Assembly (NCBI GenBank): GCA_027486555.1
Contig: JAIXOX010000054.1
Location: 1 to 53,262, forward strand
Reading direction: 5' to 3'
From: Comamonadaceae bacterium
Lineage (GTDB): Bacteria > Pseudomonadota > Gammaproteobacteria > Burkholderiales > Burkholderiaceae_C
Length of the DNA: 53,262 nucleotides
This document shows, piece by piece, positions 46,203 through 53,262 of this stretch. The notes beneath the pieces were generated by a model, which worked only from the letters and a program-made list of their open reading frames with translations, had not been told where the DNA came from and did not search any database. The position numbers were made by a program, and so were the translations under genes. Within the stretch, counting starts at the first letter, position 1. Each line of letters begins with the position of its first letter.

Positions 46203-47167
46203 GACAATGTCTCCTGATGTGTGGTGTGGTTTTGAAGGCGAGAGGTGGCCATGCGGGCGGCCAATTCAAATGCATTGGTCATGGCTTGGGGATTGGCCAC
46301 GCCCTGACCTGAGATGTCGTACGCCGTGCCATGGGCCGGTGTGGTGATGGGGCAGGGCAGGCCGCCGTGCACCGTCACGCCTTGCTCAAAACCCATCAGC
46401 TTCATGGCGATCTGGCCTTGGTCGTGGTACATGGTCACCACGCCGTCGTAGCCGCCCGGCGAGCGGATGGCGCGCACAAAGGCCGTGTCGGCCGGAAAGG
46501 GGCCGTCGGCGGCAAAGCCCATGGCAGCGGCTTGCTGCACACCCGGCGTGATGATGCGGCCTTCTTCGTCGCCGTAGTTGCCGTTGTCGCCGTTGTGCGG
46601 ATTGAGTCCACACACCGCGATGCGCGGGCTGGCGACGCCTGAGGCCTGCAGTGCCTGCGAAATCATGCGAATCGCATCGGCCACTTTGTCCGGGCTCAGC
46701 AAGCTGGAGACTTCGTTCAGGGGGACATGCGAGGTCACCCGCGCTGTCCAGAGGTTTTTCAGCACATTGAGCTCGCCGCACACGCCGCTGTAGTGCATGT
46801 GTTCGGCAAACCAGCGCAGTTCGTCTTCTTGTGTCATGCCGCCTTGGCGCAGGGCAGACTTGTTCAGCGGGGCAAAACAAAAAGCATCGGCTTGGCCAGA
46901 GGTCACCAGGTCCACCCCGGCGGCCAACGCTTCAATCATGTAGCGGCCGTTCTCGGCGGTGGCCACGCCGCGTTCAAAAGCAGGGGCGTTGGCGCCAGAC
47001 CAGTCGTGCCAGACCACTTCGGAGGGGACCTGGATTGACCCTTTTTGGCCGATCAGGATCACCCGGGCGTGCGTTGTCCACGAGGGGTTTTGCAGCATTT
47101 TTTCGACCAGTTCAGGGCCGATGCCCGCAGGGTCGCCAGTAAAAAGGGCCAGTGTGGGCAGTGTCAT
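46199..47167 (-). CDS. PdxA-family dehydrogenase
   Basis: The 322-aa protein matches 4-hydroxythreonine-4-phosphate dehydrogenase and its relatives. It has LALFTGDPAGIGPELV (residues 7-21), GLNPHNGDNGNYGDEE, TMYHDQGQIAMKLMGF and HGTAYDISGQG. The metal-binding His positions around HMHYSG, NPH and YHDQ are kept. Because it sits in an operon with a Bug receptor beside an aromatic-type gene cluster, it is more likely a PdxA2/TphB-like catabolic dehydrogenase than the vitamin B6 enzyme. The start at 47167 fits the family; the frame runs to 47215. Confidence 0.9.
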   Translation of the reverse strand: MTLPTLALFTGDPAGIGPELVEKMLQNPSWTTHARVILIGQKGSIQVPSEVVWHDWSGANAPAFERGVATAENGRYMIEALAAGVDLVTSGQADAFCFAPLNKSALRQGGMTQEDELRWFAEHMHYSGVCGELNVLKNLWTARVTSHVPLNEVSSLLSPDKVADAIRMISQALQASGVASPRIAVCGLNPHNGDNGNYGDEEGRIITPGVQQAAAMGFAADGPFPADTAFVRAIRSPGGYDGVVTMYHDQGQIAMKLMGFEQGVTVHGGLPCPITTPAHGTAYDISGQGVANPQAMTNAFELAARMATSRLQNHTTHQETLS

Positions 47168-47393
47168 GTGAAGGCTTTCGGTCAAGTGCGCTGGCGGACA
47201 GGATTCGTCCGTCATGACGGGTCATGCTAGGCAAGCGATCCAAGCCGGTCAAGCTCTGGTTTTCCCCCGTACTTCCAGCCCATGCCTTCACAAAACCCCT
47301 CCAGCCCGTTTGGCGCTCACCCATGCCACCCGCGCAAGAGGGATCACGCCTTTGCGGCGCAAAAAAGCCTCTACCAGGGCCTACAGCTGGCGC

Positions 47394-48896
47394 TTATTGC
47401 GCGGCCTTTGACCAGCCCACCCCTGCATCCAGCGGGTAAATCGGTCGCCGCAGGTTTTTGAACTGCAGCTCGCTGTAGTCCGATGTGCAGGCCCCCGCGC
47501 CTGCGCATTCCACCGTGGCACCGGCAAGATGCCCCAGGCCAGCGCGCCAGTGCACCCGGCTTTTGAGCACCACAAAATGCTTTTGTGTTGGGTCGATGCC
47601 CAGGCACAGCAAGGCGTTCACGTCAAAGGGCTCGACATGGCGCGAGATCAGCGCCACCTCCACATCGCCTGTGTCGATCACCACCGCCTGGCCCATGTTC
47701 TGGCGGGCACCTTGGCTCATCGGGCCTTTGTTGCGGTATTTGCCGTTCGAGATCAGCTTGACCACGCCCGACAACTCAATGGGCGCGCTGCGGTGCGGCA
47801 TGAGCGGCATGGCCATCTTGCCGCCCACTTGCAATCGTACCTGCGCGCCGATGCCGGCCGCAATGGCTTCTTGCACCGCCTGCGGGTCAAAAATCGCAAA
47901 CACGGCCACGTTGCGCAAGCCCTGGCGCAGCACCTCCGCTAGCACGGCGGTGGTGTCCATGGTGCCGCCCGAAGCGGCGTTGTCGTAATGGTCGAGCAAC
48001 ATCACCGGATAGTCGGTCAGCGTTTTGGCGCGGGCCACCGACGCGGCCAGCGGCTCCAGTTCGTACACCCATTGCGAGCGGCTGTCCCAAGCCATTTGCA
48101 TCAGCTCGTCGCGCAGGCGCTGGGCCAGCGCCGGGTCGTTGTCGGTCACCACCACCACCGACATGCCCGCGTTTTCGATGTCGGCATGCGGAAAACCGGT
48201 GAACACGCTGGCGCACAAAGCGCCTTCTTTTTCCATTTGCTGGGCACGCGCTTGGATGGATCGGTTGGGTTCGTCCAGAGAACTTTGCCGCATGATGTGC
48301 GGAATCATCGGCAAGCGGCCCCAGGCTGTGGTGGGCTTGGCCTCGCCCTGCAGCAGCTTGAGCAGGGCCGAGCCAGCCCGCAGGCCGGTGCCATACATGT
48401 CCACATGCGGGTAGGTTTGGTAGCCCGCCACGGTTTGTGCCAGCTCGACCATGTCGGCGTACACGTTGGCGTGCATGTCGTAGGCCACGCCCATCGGCGT
48501 TTTGGGGTCGATGGCGCGGATGCGGCGCAGCAACTCGCCTTCGCCATCTTCGTGGCTTTGACTCACCATGGCGCCGTGCAGGTCCAGCAAGATGCCGTCA
48601 AAACCGCCACGCGCCACGGCCTGCAAAATCGCCTCGCTCATGGCCTCGTAGGCCTCGTCAAACACCAGCCCGCTGGGCGCGGCGTGCGCACCAAGAGCCA
48701 ACTCGAATTCGGCCCCCGCCTGCTCGGCCAAATCAATGAACGCCCCGGTGGCCGTGCCTGTGCCGCGAAACGCCGCAATCGCCGCGTCGCCACGCGGCGG
48801 CGCTTCACCCGGCCCCAGCGCAAAACGCTGCAAGTCGGTGGGCACCGGCGAGAAGGTGTTGGTCTCGTGCATCATCATCGCAATCAGCAAACGCAT
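47394..48896 (-). CDS. M81 (microcystinase C/MlrC-like) metallopeptidase
   Basis: The 500-aa protein is of the M81 family, of which MlrC cleaves linearised microcystin fragments in Sphingomonas. It has MRLLIAMMMHETNTFSP at the N-terminus, DLHGAMVSQSHEDGEGELL (Asp105, His107), DMHANVYADM (Asp140, His142) and TYPHVDMYGTG (His164) as candidate metal sites, and the conserved C-terminal VGGKMAMPLMPHR. The natural substrate is unknown; most bacterial members do not act on microcystin. It is on the minus strand with 226 bp to the PdxA gene and 332 bp to the C45 gene, so it stands alone. Confidence 0.92.
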   Translation of the reverse strand: MRLLIAMMMHETNTFSPVPTDLQRFALGPGEAPPRGDAAIAAFRGTGTATGAFIDLAEQAGAEFELALGAHAAPSGLVFDEAYEAMSEAILQAVARGGFDGILLDLHGAMVSQSHEDGEGELLRRIRAIDPKTPMGVAYDMHANVYADMVELAQTVAGYQTYPHVDMYGTGLRAGSALLKLLQGEAKPTTAWGRLPMIPHIMRQSSLDEPNRSIQARAQQMEKEGALCASVFTGFPHADIENAGMSVVVVTDNDPALAQRLRDELMQMAWDSRSQWVYELEPLAASVARAKTLTDYPVMLLDHYDNAASGGTMDTTAVLAEVLRQGLRNVAVFAIFDPQAVQEAIAAGIGAQVRLQVGGKMAMPLMPHRSAPIELSGVVKLISNGKYRNKGPMSQGARQNMGQAVVIDTGDVEVALISRHVEPFDVNALLCLGIDPTQKHFVVLKSRVHWRAGLGHLAGATVECAGAGACTSDYSELQFKNLRRPIYPLDAGVGWSKAAQ

Positions 48897-49110
48897 GGCA
48901 GGGTCTCCAGTTCAACAGCCTTTCATGATGAACCTGAGGGCCTGCAACCCACAGTCACCGAGGTGCCAGTGCGAAGGAGAATCTCAGTGTGTCCGGGTTG
49001 ACGTGTCGGGTCGTGGGCATGAGACTCAGCCTTGAACCGATGTCGAAGGAGGTCACGCTGTCGGCGATGGCGTTGGACACCCCCTCAAAATCCTGCCGCT
49101 GGTCTGATTT

Positions 49111-49183
49111 TGTAGGAGCCCACCCTGTGGGCGATGGGCGTGTACCTGTCTCGAAACCATCGCCCACGGGGTGGGCTCCTACA
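49111..49183 (+). repeat. REPIN-like unit, second subtype (73 bp)
   Basis: TGTAGGAGCCCACCCTGTGG-GCGATGG and CCATCGCCCACGGGGTGGGC-TCCTACA form a nearly perfect inverted repeat, 73 bp long like the others, but with hairpin CCCAC...GTGGG instead of GACG...CGTC or CCCG...CGGG. This is a distinct REP subtype of the same architecture. The gap 48897-49228 holds this unit and no gene. Confidence 0.85.
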
Positions 49184-49228
49184 AGCGAAGGTTCATCCGC
49201 AGTTCAAGTCAATTCTGGAGACCTTCCC

Positions 49229-50464
49229 ATGTTCCCTTGCATCGATACCTTGGGTGCCGCCTCGGCCCATGAGCGTGGCCAAATTTATGGCCGCCAAGCC
49301 CAAGACCGCATCCAGCACAGCGTCATCACCTATGCCCGCTTGTTTGCTGCCTGCGGCATCGACTGGGCCAGCGCTTGCGAGCGTGCCATGCGCTTTGAGC
49401 CGGTGATCGAGCAGGTCGATGCCGATCTGATGGCCGAGCTGCGCGGCATGGCCCAAGGCAGTGGCCAGAGCCTGGGCAGCTTGATGGCGCTGAACTGCCG
49501 CACCGAAATTTTGCCGCCCACGTTTTTGACGGACGCTCCGCACCTGAAAGAAGCTGCCCAAGCCGCCTCGGCCGTCAACCGCGCTGCAGGCCTGCCCGAC
49601 TGGTTGGCCGATGCGCCCTGGGATGGCGCTTTGAAAGACGGCGAATGCACCGCCATGGGCGTGACCGCGGCTGCCAGCCGCACAGGCCAAGCCTGGCTCG
49701 CACAAAACTGGGACTGGATGGGCCGCCAGCGCGAAGCCCTGGTGCTGCTGCACACCCAAGGCCCGAGCGGCCAAAGCATCACCACCCTGACCGAGGCCGG
49801 CATGCTGGCCAAGATCGGCATCAACCAATCGGGCTTTGCCTTGGGGCTGAACATCCTGCGCTCCCACCGCGACGGCACTCGCGTGGGCGTGCCGGTGCAT
49901 GTGCTGCTGCGGCATTTGCTCGACTGCCGCTCTGTGGCGCACGCCCGCGAGCGTTTGCATGCTTTGCAGACGGAACTGGGGCTGGGCTTTGGCGCGGCCT
50001 CGAACGTGCCCTGCGCCGACGCCGAGGGCCAGGCCGCCTGCTTTGAAGTTTCGCCCGCAGGCTGGGCCGAGGTCACGCCCACCGAAGGCGTGGTGGTGCA
50101 CACCAACCACTTCGTGTGTGAATCGCTGTTGGCTGAGCAAGCCCCCATGGGCCCGGGTTTGTCGAGCCACAACCGCCTGAGCACCGCCGGTCAACACGCT
50201 TTGCAAACCCCCATCGGTCAGGCCGATTTGGAGCGGTTTTTGCGCGACGAGTCCGACGGCTTTTTGTCCATCTGCCGCAGCCCCGACCCCAGCGTACCGC
50301 CCGAAAGCCGCGTTGAAAGCGTGGCGGGCATCGTCATGCACACCCAGCCGCCCGCCATGTGGGTGGCCTGTGACGTACCCAGCCGGGTGGCGTTTGAGTC
50401 GGTGCCTTTGGCCGCTGCTGCTCAGCAGTTCAAGGGGCTGCAGGATCAGGCCATCGCTGCTTGA
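49229..50464 (+). CDS. C45 family (acyl-CoA:6-APA acyltransferase-like) Ntn hydrolase
   Basis: The 411-aa protein resembles isopenicillin N acyltransferase-type C45 peptidases. These self-cleave at a Gly-Cys or related bond and use the new N-terminal Cys to hydrolyse or form amides. The likely nucleophile region is DGECTAMGVTA with Cys140 followed by Thr; note it is preceded by Glu and not Gly. Downstream NWDWMGRQREALVLL and IGINQSGFALGLNILRS are family features. TCTGGAGACC precedes the ATG at 49229; the longer frame to 48989 crosses the REPIN unit. No signal peptide. The 3' end overlaps the converging hydrolase gene by 35 bp. Confidence 0.85.
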   Translation: MFPCIDTLGAASAHERGQIYGRQAQDRIQHSVITYARLFAACGIDWASACERAMRFEPVIEQVDADLMAELRGMAQGSGQSLGSLMALNCRTEILPPTFLTDAPHLKEAAQAASAVNRAAGLPDWLADAPWDGALKDGECTAMGVTAAASRTGQAWLAQNWDWMGRQREALVLLHTQGPSGQSITTLTEAGMLAKIGINQSGFALGLNILRSHRDGTRVGVPVHVLLRHLLDCRSVAHARERLHALQTELGLGFGAASNVPCADAEGQAACFEVSPAGWAEVTPTEGVVVHTNHFVCESLLAEQAPMGPGLSSHNRLSTAGQHALQTPIGQADLERFLRDESDGFLSICRSPDPSVPPESRVESVAGIVMHTQPPAMWVACDVPSRVAFESVPLAAAAQQFKGLQDQAIAA

Positions 50465-51314
50465 GCAAGTCCAGCACATCCTGCCAAGCCTTAGGGCCTG
50501 TCACGGGGTTTCTTCCGGCGTGAACGCCCAGACCGGGATGTTGGCCATTGGGTACGCGCGGCAAGTGTTGAACTTGGCCCACTGGGTTGTCAAATCCGTG
50601 GTGGCTGTCCGGGTACAGCTTGAAGCTCATGCCCGATTGCTGGCCCAAAGCTACGCAGGGCTCGGCAGGCGTCCAATCGTCTGCCGCCCCCAGCAGCATG
50701 TGCACGGGCCAGCTCGGCTGATAAGCCCGCCGCAGTGCGTCGGTGCAGCCTGGGTAAAAGGCCATGGCGATGTCTGGCGTCACACTGGGCTGAGGGATTT
50801 TTTGCTGGCTGTCCGAACTGGCCAGCACGGTGCTGCCGCCATTCGACCAGCCCAACAAGGCCACGCGTTGGCGATCCGTCCAGGCTTGTTGGGCAAGCCA
50901 AGCCAAGGTGGCGTGAACGTCGCTGCGCCGATGGCTTTGCCTGACTTGGCGTGAGGCCATGCTTTGTTCGCACAAACTGGTTTCTTGCCTGGGTGTGAGG
51001 CTGTCGGGCCAAACCACGCTGTAGCCTTGCGCCAGCAACAAATCGGTCATGCCTTGATGGCGCGCACTGAGTTGGCCTTTGCGCGAGCCGACAGTGGCAT
51101 AAATGCCGCCGCACCCGTGTAAAGCGATTACCACTGGGCGGGGGGTGTCATGGGTCTTTTGTGGGGGGTGAAATACCCAGGTTTTCAACGCCAGACCGTT
51201 GGCACCGGGCACAAGCTCGGACACGGGTTGAGCCTGTGTCTGAGCCGATGTACCCAGCCCCAAGCCAAAGCACAGCCAAAGACCGCAGCGGCGCAGGAAC
51301 TGAAGCAGGTGCAC
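50430..51314 (-). CDS. Secreted alpha/beta hydrolase, DLH/PhaC-depolymerase-like
   Basis: The 294-aa protein has an N-terminal signal peptide (FLRRCGLWLCFGLGLGTSAQTQA) and an alpha/beta-hydrolase core. It has VVIALHGCGGIYATVG (oxyanion strand), GWSNGGSTVLAS with the nucleophile Ser, GAADDWTPAEPC with the acid, and YPDSHHGFDN with the His. The start codon is GTG at 51314, 5 bp after the stop of the next upstream gene. The role could be esterase or peptidase; the substrate is unknown. It is probably the last gene of a three-gene minus-strand operon with 51320-51706 and the transglutaminase-like gene. Confidence 0.85.
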   Translation of the reverse strand: MHLLQFLRRCGLWLCFGLGLGTSAQTQAQPVSELVPGANGLALKTWVFHPPQKTHDTPRPVVIALHGCGGIYATVGSRKGQLSARHQGMTDLLLAQGYSVVWPDSLTPRQETSLCEQSMASRQVRQSHRRSDVHATLAWLAQQAWTDRQRVALLGWSNGGSTVLASSDSQQKIPQPSVTPDIAMAFYPGCTDALRRAYQPSWPVHMLLGAADDWTPAEPCVALGQQSGMSFKLYPDSHHGFDNPVGQVQHLPRVPNGQHPGLGVHAGRNPVTGPKAWQDVLDLLKQRWPDPAAP

Positions 51315-51319
51315 AGCGC

Positions 51320-51706
51320 TTACCGTATGCCGTGTTGACCCAGGTGCCGCACCGCGTCTGACACCCGCATGCCCAGCTGCAGGCCCTGCGCCAGCGCCAA
51401 AGCGTTCAGGCCATTGACCACGCCGTTGTCCAGCCCGTCTTGTGCTTCGCCAATGCGCGCCGAGGTGTGGGCATACAAAATGGCCAGCACGCCCACGGCC
51501 TGCAATTCATGCAGCGCCACGCGGCCAGCATCGTCCTTGCCGCCACCGGCGTCGTTGAAGGCCACGGCGTAGGGTTTGCGGGTTTGCGCTGTGACGAAAT
51601 GCGAGGCTGATAAACCTCCATGTGAGCCCGACACGATCACTGTGTTTGCATGGCTGGCGTTGACCAGCGCAATCGAGTCCAGCAAAACCAGTGCGCGCTG
51701 CGTCAT
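51320..51706 (-). CDS. Unrecognised 128-aa protein with GSHGG and FNDAGGGKD
   Basis: I do not recognise this as a named family. The sequence has blocks that look conserved: VSGSHGGLSA, VAFNDAGGGKDDAGRVAL, TSARIGEAQDG and NGVVNGLNALALA. Glycine-rich turns with Asp and Lys and SARIG are typical of an enzyme-like fold. No signal peptide or membrane segment is seen. The ATG overlaps the stop of the transglutaminase-like gene (ATGA, 51703-51706), so the two are translationally coupled and may act together. Confidence 0.8.
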   Translation of the reverse strand: MTQRALVLLDSIALVNASHANTVIVSGSHGGLSASHFVTAQTRKPYAVAFNDAGGGKDDAGRVALHELQAVGVLAILYAHTSARIGEAQDGLDNGVVNGLNALALAQGLQLGMRVSDAVRHLGQHGIR

Positions 51707-52383
51707 CGCGTTTCTCTGGCCACATCCTGCTCGAAGCTGGCTTCTTTCAAGGGGGCTTTTTCGGCCATCCAGCCGCTGTAGACGGTTTGGAAATCCGCCA
51801 CGATCTGCGCCAGTGGCATGTCGTCAAAGGTGCCGCGCTGGTTCACGTACTCCATGTGCCGGTTGCCCGCCTTGTCGAACGGGTGGTAAATCGAATCGTT
51901 TCGCCCGTCAAACTCCAGCGGCAGCAGGCCGAACTTGTCGCACAGCTCGATGTTGAAGGCGGGTGTGGCTTTGACCCATTGGCCGTCCAGCCAGATGTCG
52001 GCATAGCCGTGCCAGATGAACACATCGGTCTGCATGGTCTGGCGCAAGCGCTCGGTGCTCAGGTGGTTGCGCACATCGGCGTAACCCAGCCGGGCGTGCA
52101 GACCGGCGGCGCGGCAAGCCGCCGCCATCAAGGCCGCTTTGGGCACACACCAACCCGAGCCTTGGGCAATGACCGAGCTGGCCCGCATGCCTTCGGTGGA
52201 CAGCTCGATGCGGTAGGGGTCGTAGCGGAACTGGTCGCGCACCGCCAGGTACAGCGACACAGCGCGTTCGCGGTCGGTGGCGCCTTGCGCATGCTGGCGC
52301 GCCAAAGCGATCACGTCCGGGTGGTCGCTGTCGATCAAGGCCGTGGCGGCCAGCGTGGCGGGGGAGGGCAAGTCATCGGTCAT
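51703..52383 (-). CDS. Transglutaminase-like cysteine protein
   Basis: The 226-aa protein has the transglutaminase/papain-like core SGWCVPKAALMAAACRAAGLHARLGYADV with candidate Cys79, and HGYADIWLDGQWVKATPAFN with His125. Asp, the usual third residue, is replaced here by Thr140 in the ATP position; some members of this subfamily appear to have this. Bacterial members are often proteases, not true transglutaminases. The start at 52383 (MTDDLPSP) is favoured over 52392. Coupled to the gene downstream by a 4-bp overlap. The role is unknown. Confidence 0.85.
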   Translation of the reverse strand: MTDDLPSPATLAATALIDSDHPDVIALARQHAQGATDRERAVSLYLAVRDQFRYDPYRIELSTEGMRASSVIAQGSGWCVPKAALMAAACRAAGLHARLGYADVRNHLSTERLRQTMQTDVFIWHGYADIWLDGQWVKATPAFNIELCDKFGLLPLEFDGRNDSIYHPFDKAGNRHMEYVNQRGTFDDMPLAQIVADFQTVYSGWMAEKAPLKEASFEQDVARETR

Positions 52384-52479
52384 GCGGATCACTGTAGCGC
52401 GTGTGCCAGCGCCGGGCTGTCACGCTGGCTATAGTGGCTTGTCGCGCCCTGGATGGGGCGCTGTTCAGGAAGGACCTTC

Positions 52480-53262
52480 ATGGCGTCGGTGTTGAATTTC
52501 GGAGCGGTGCGTGTGCACCTGGGCGAAAAATCGGGCAAATACCCCGACGGCAACCAGCTCATCGTGCAGGGGGCCGACATGCGCGTGGCCTTTGACACGC
52601 CCGAGGTGGCCAACCGCATCGGCCCCGAGCTGGACACGGTGGACCTGGTCATCCTGGGCCATGTGCACGAGGACCACATGGCGGGACTGCACCGCCTGCC
52701 CCAAGCCCGCGTGCAAGTGCACGAGGCCGATCTGGCCGCTGCCCAATCGTGGGACGGCCTGTGCCAACACTATGGTTACCCCGCCGAGGTGCTGGACGCC
52801 ATGCACGCCATCGTGCAAAAGGATTTCCATTACCAGCCCCGGCCCGACGCCACCGGCTACACCGATGGCGCGCTGTGGGACCTGGGCGGAGGCGTGCGCG
52901 TGCGGGCCCACCACCTGCCGGGCCACACGGCGGGGCACTGCGCCCTGGTGGTCGAGAGTGAAGGTCTGGCCTTTATTGGCGACATCGACCTGAGCGGCTT
53001 TGGCCCGTATTACGGCGACGCCACCTCCAGCCTGAGCGACTTTCGGCAAACCCTGAAAAAAGTGGCCGAGCTGGACGCCCGCATCTGGGCCACCTCGCAC
53101 CACAAAGCGGTCATCACCGACCGGGCGCAGTTTTTGGCCGATTTGGCGCGCTTTGCCAGCAAGATCGACGAGCGCAGCGCGCAACTGCTGGGCTATTTGC
53201 AGACCCCGCACAGCCTGGACGAGCTGGTGGACCGCCGCCTGCTGTACCCCCAAGGCTACGAC
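52480..53262 (+). CDS. MBL-fold metallo-hydrolase (cut by window end)
   Basis: The metallo-beta-lactamase-fold protein is visible for 261 residues, with no stop before the end. Metal motifs: HVHEDH (His61, His63, Asp65, His66), GHTAGH (His149), GDIDLSG (Asp168) and SHHK (about His207). It is a cytoplasmic hydrolase of thioesters, lactones or similar, with the exact substrate unknown. AGGAAGGA before the ATG is a good ribosome binding site. It diverges from the transglutaminase-like gene across 96 bp. Confidence 0.9.
   Translation, partial: MASVLNFGAVRVHLGEKSGKYPDGNQLIVQGADMRVAFDTPEVANRIGPELDTVDLVILGHVHEDHMAGLHRLPQARVQVHEADLAAAQSWDGLCQHYGYPAEVLDAMHAIVQKDFHYQPRPDATGYTDGALWDLGGGVRVRAHHLPGHTAGHCALVVESEGLAFIGDIDLSGFGPYYGDATSSLSDFRQTLKKVAELDARIWATSHHKAVITDRAQFLADLARFASKIDERSAQLLGYLQTPHSLDELVDRRLLYPQGYD

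Noticed and set aside
48989..49228. N-terminal extension of the C45 frame
   Set aside because: It crosses the REPIN unit at 49111; the ribosome binding site and family start are at 49229.

Overview
This is a chromosomal segment of a high-GC betaproteobacterium, most likely Burkholderiales/Comamonadaceae (Limnohabitans- or Rhodoferax-like). The evidence is the RpoD with a long Lys/Ala/Pro-rich N-terminus, the number of Bug (TctC-type) periplasmic receptors, the YbiB/CobA pair, DUF937/YidB, and a 73-bp REPIN-like repeat family. Genes are dense, often overlapping by 4 bp (ATGA or GTGA) or converging with overlapping stops. I see no rRNA, tRNA, CRISPR array, prophage or transposase.

Layout. 1-2187: two REPIN units, a SAM methyltransferase, a YkgJ-type cysteine-cluster protein and a dienelactone-hydrolase-like protein lacking triad residues. 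2206-6819 (minus): an operon of a Crp/Fnr-type regulator, a periplasmic binding protein and a membrane GGDEF-EAL enzyme, which looks like a ligand-to-c-di-GMP module. 7048-12596: rpoD, mog, yjgA/darP and divergent pmbA. 12638-19956: an operon facing a marR gene, encoding a class III aminotransferase, TctC-TctB-TctA transporter, HDAC-like amidohydrolase and DmpA/P1 aminopeptidase, probably for uptake and breakdown of an amide-linked amine or beta-amino acid. 19953-23621: GMC oxidoreductase plus Bug receptor, divergent from a LysR regulator. 23630-24402: yqeY and rpsU. 24677-29030: small outer-membrane barrel, PlpD-like patatin/BamA protein and MscS channel. 29031-29451: two REPIN units in a 168-bp tandem duplication. 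29452-32998 (minus): BaiN/YhiN flavoprotein, YidB, and cobA overlapping ybiB. 33059-34138: three tandem REPIN units, a ModA-like protein without signal peptide and a decayed repeat. 34193-37486: tsaD, an orphan LIV-type binding protein and an unrecognised protein after an AT-rich gap.

37504-45256: a MarR regulator divergent from an ALDH, a ThDP enzyme, a Bug receptor and two flavin monooxygenases, which resembles a peripheral pathway for an aromatic or 2-oxo acid. 45243-47167: a converging Bug receptor and PdxA-like dehydrogenase. 47394-53262: M81 (MlrC-like) peptidase, a REPIN unit of a second subtype, a C45 acyltransferase-like protein, a secreted alpha/beta hydrolase, an unrecognised protein coupled to a transglutaminase-like protein, and an MBL-fold hydrolase cut by the window end.

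The dominant theme is scavenging: four Bug receptors (only one with its own TctAB), two orphan LIV-type receptors, and catabolic enzymes under local MarR or LysR regulators with visible inverted-repeat operator candidates. The genes of the classical rpsU-dnaG-rpoD operon are dispersed (rpsU/yqeY about 15 kb from rpoD) and dnaG is not in the window.
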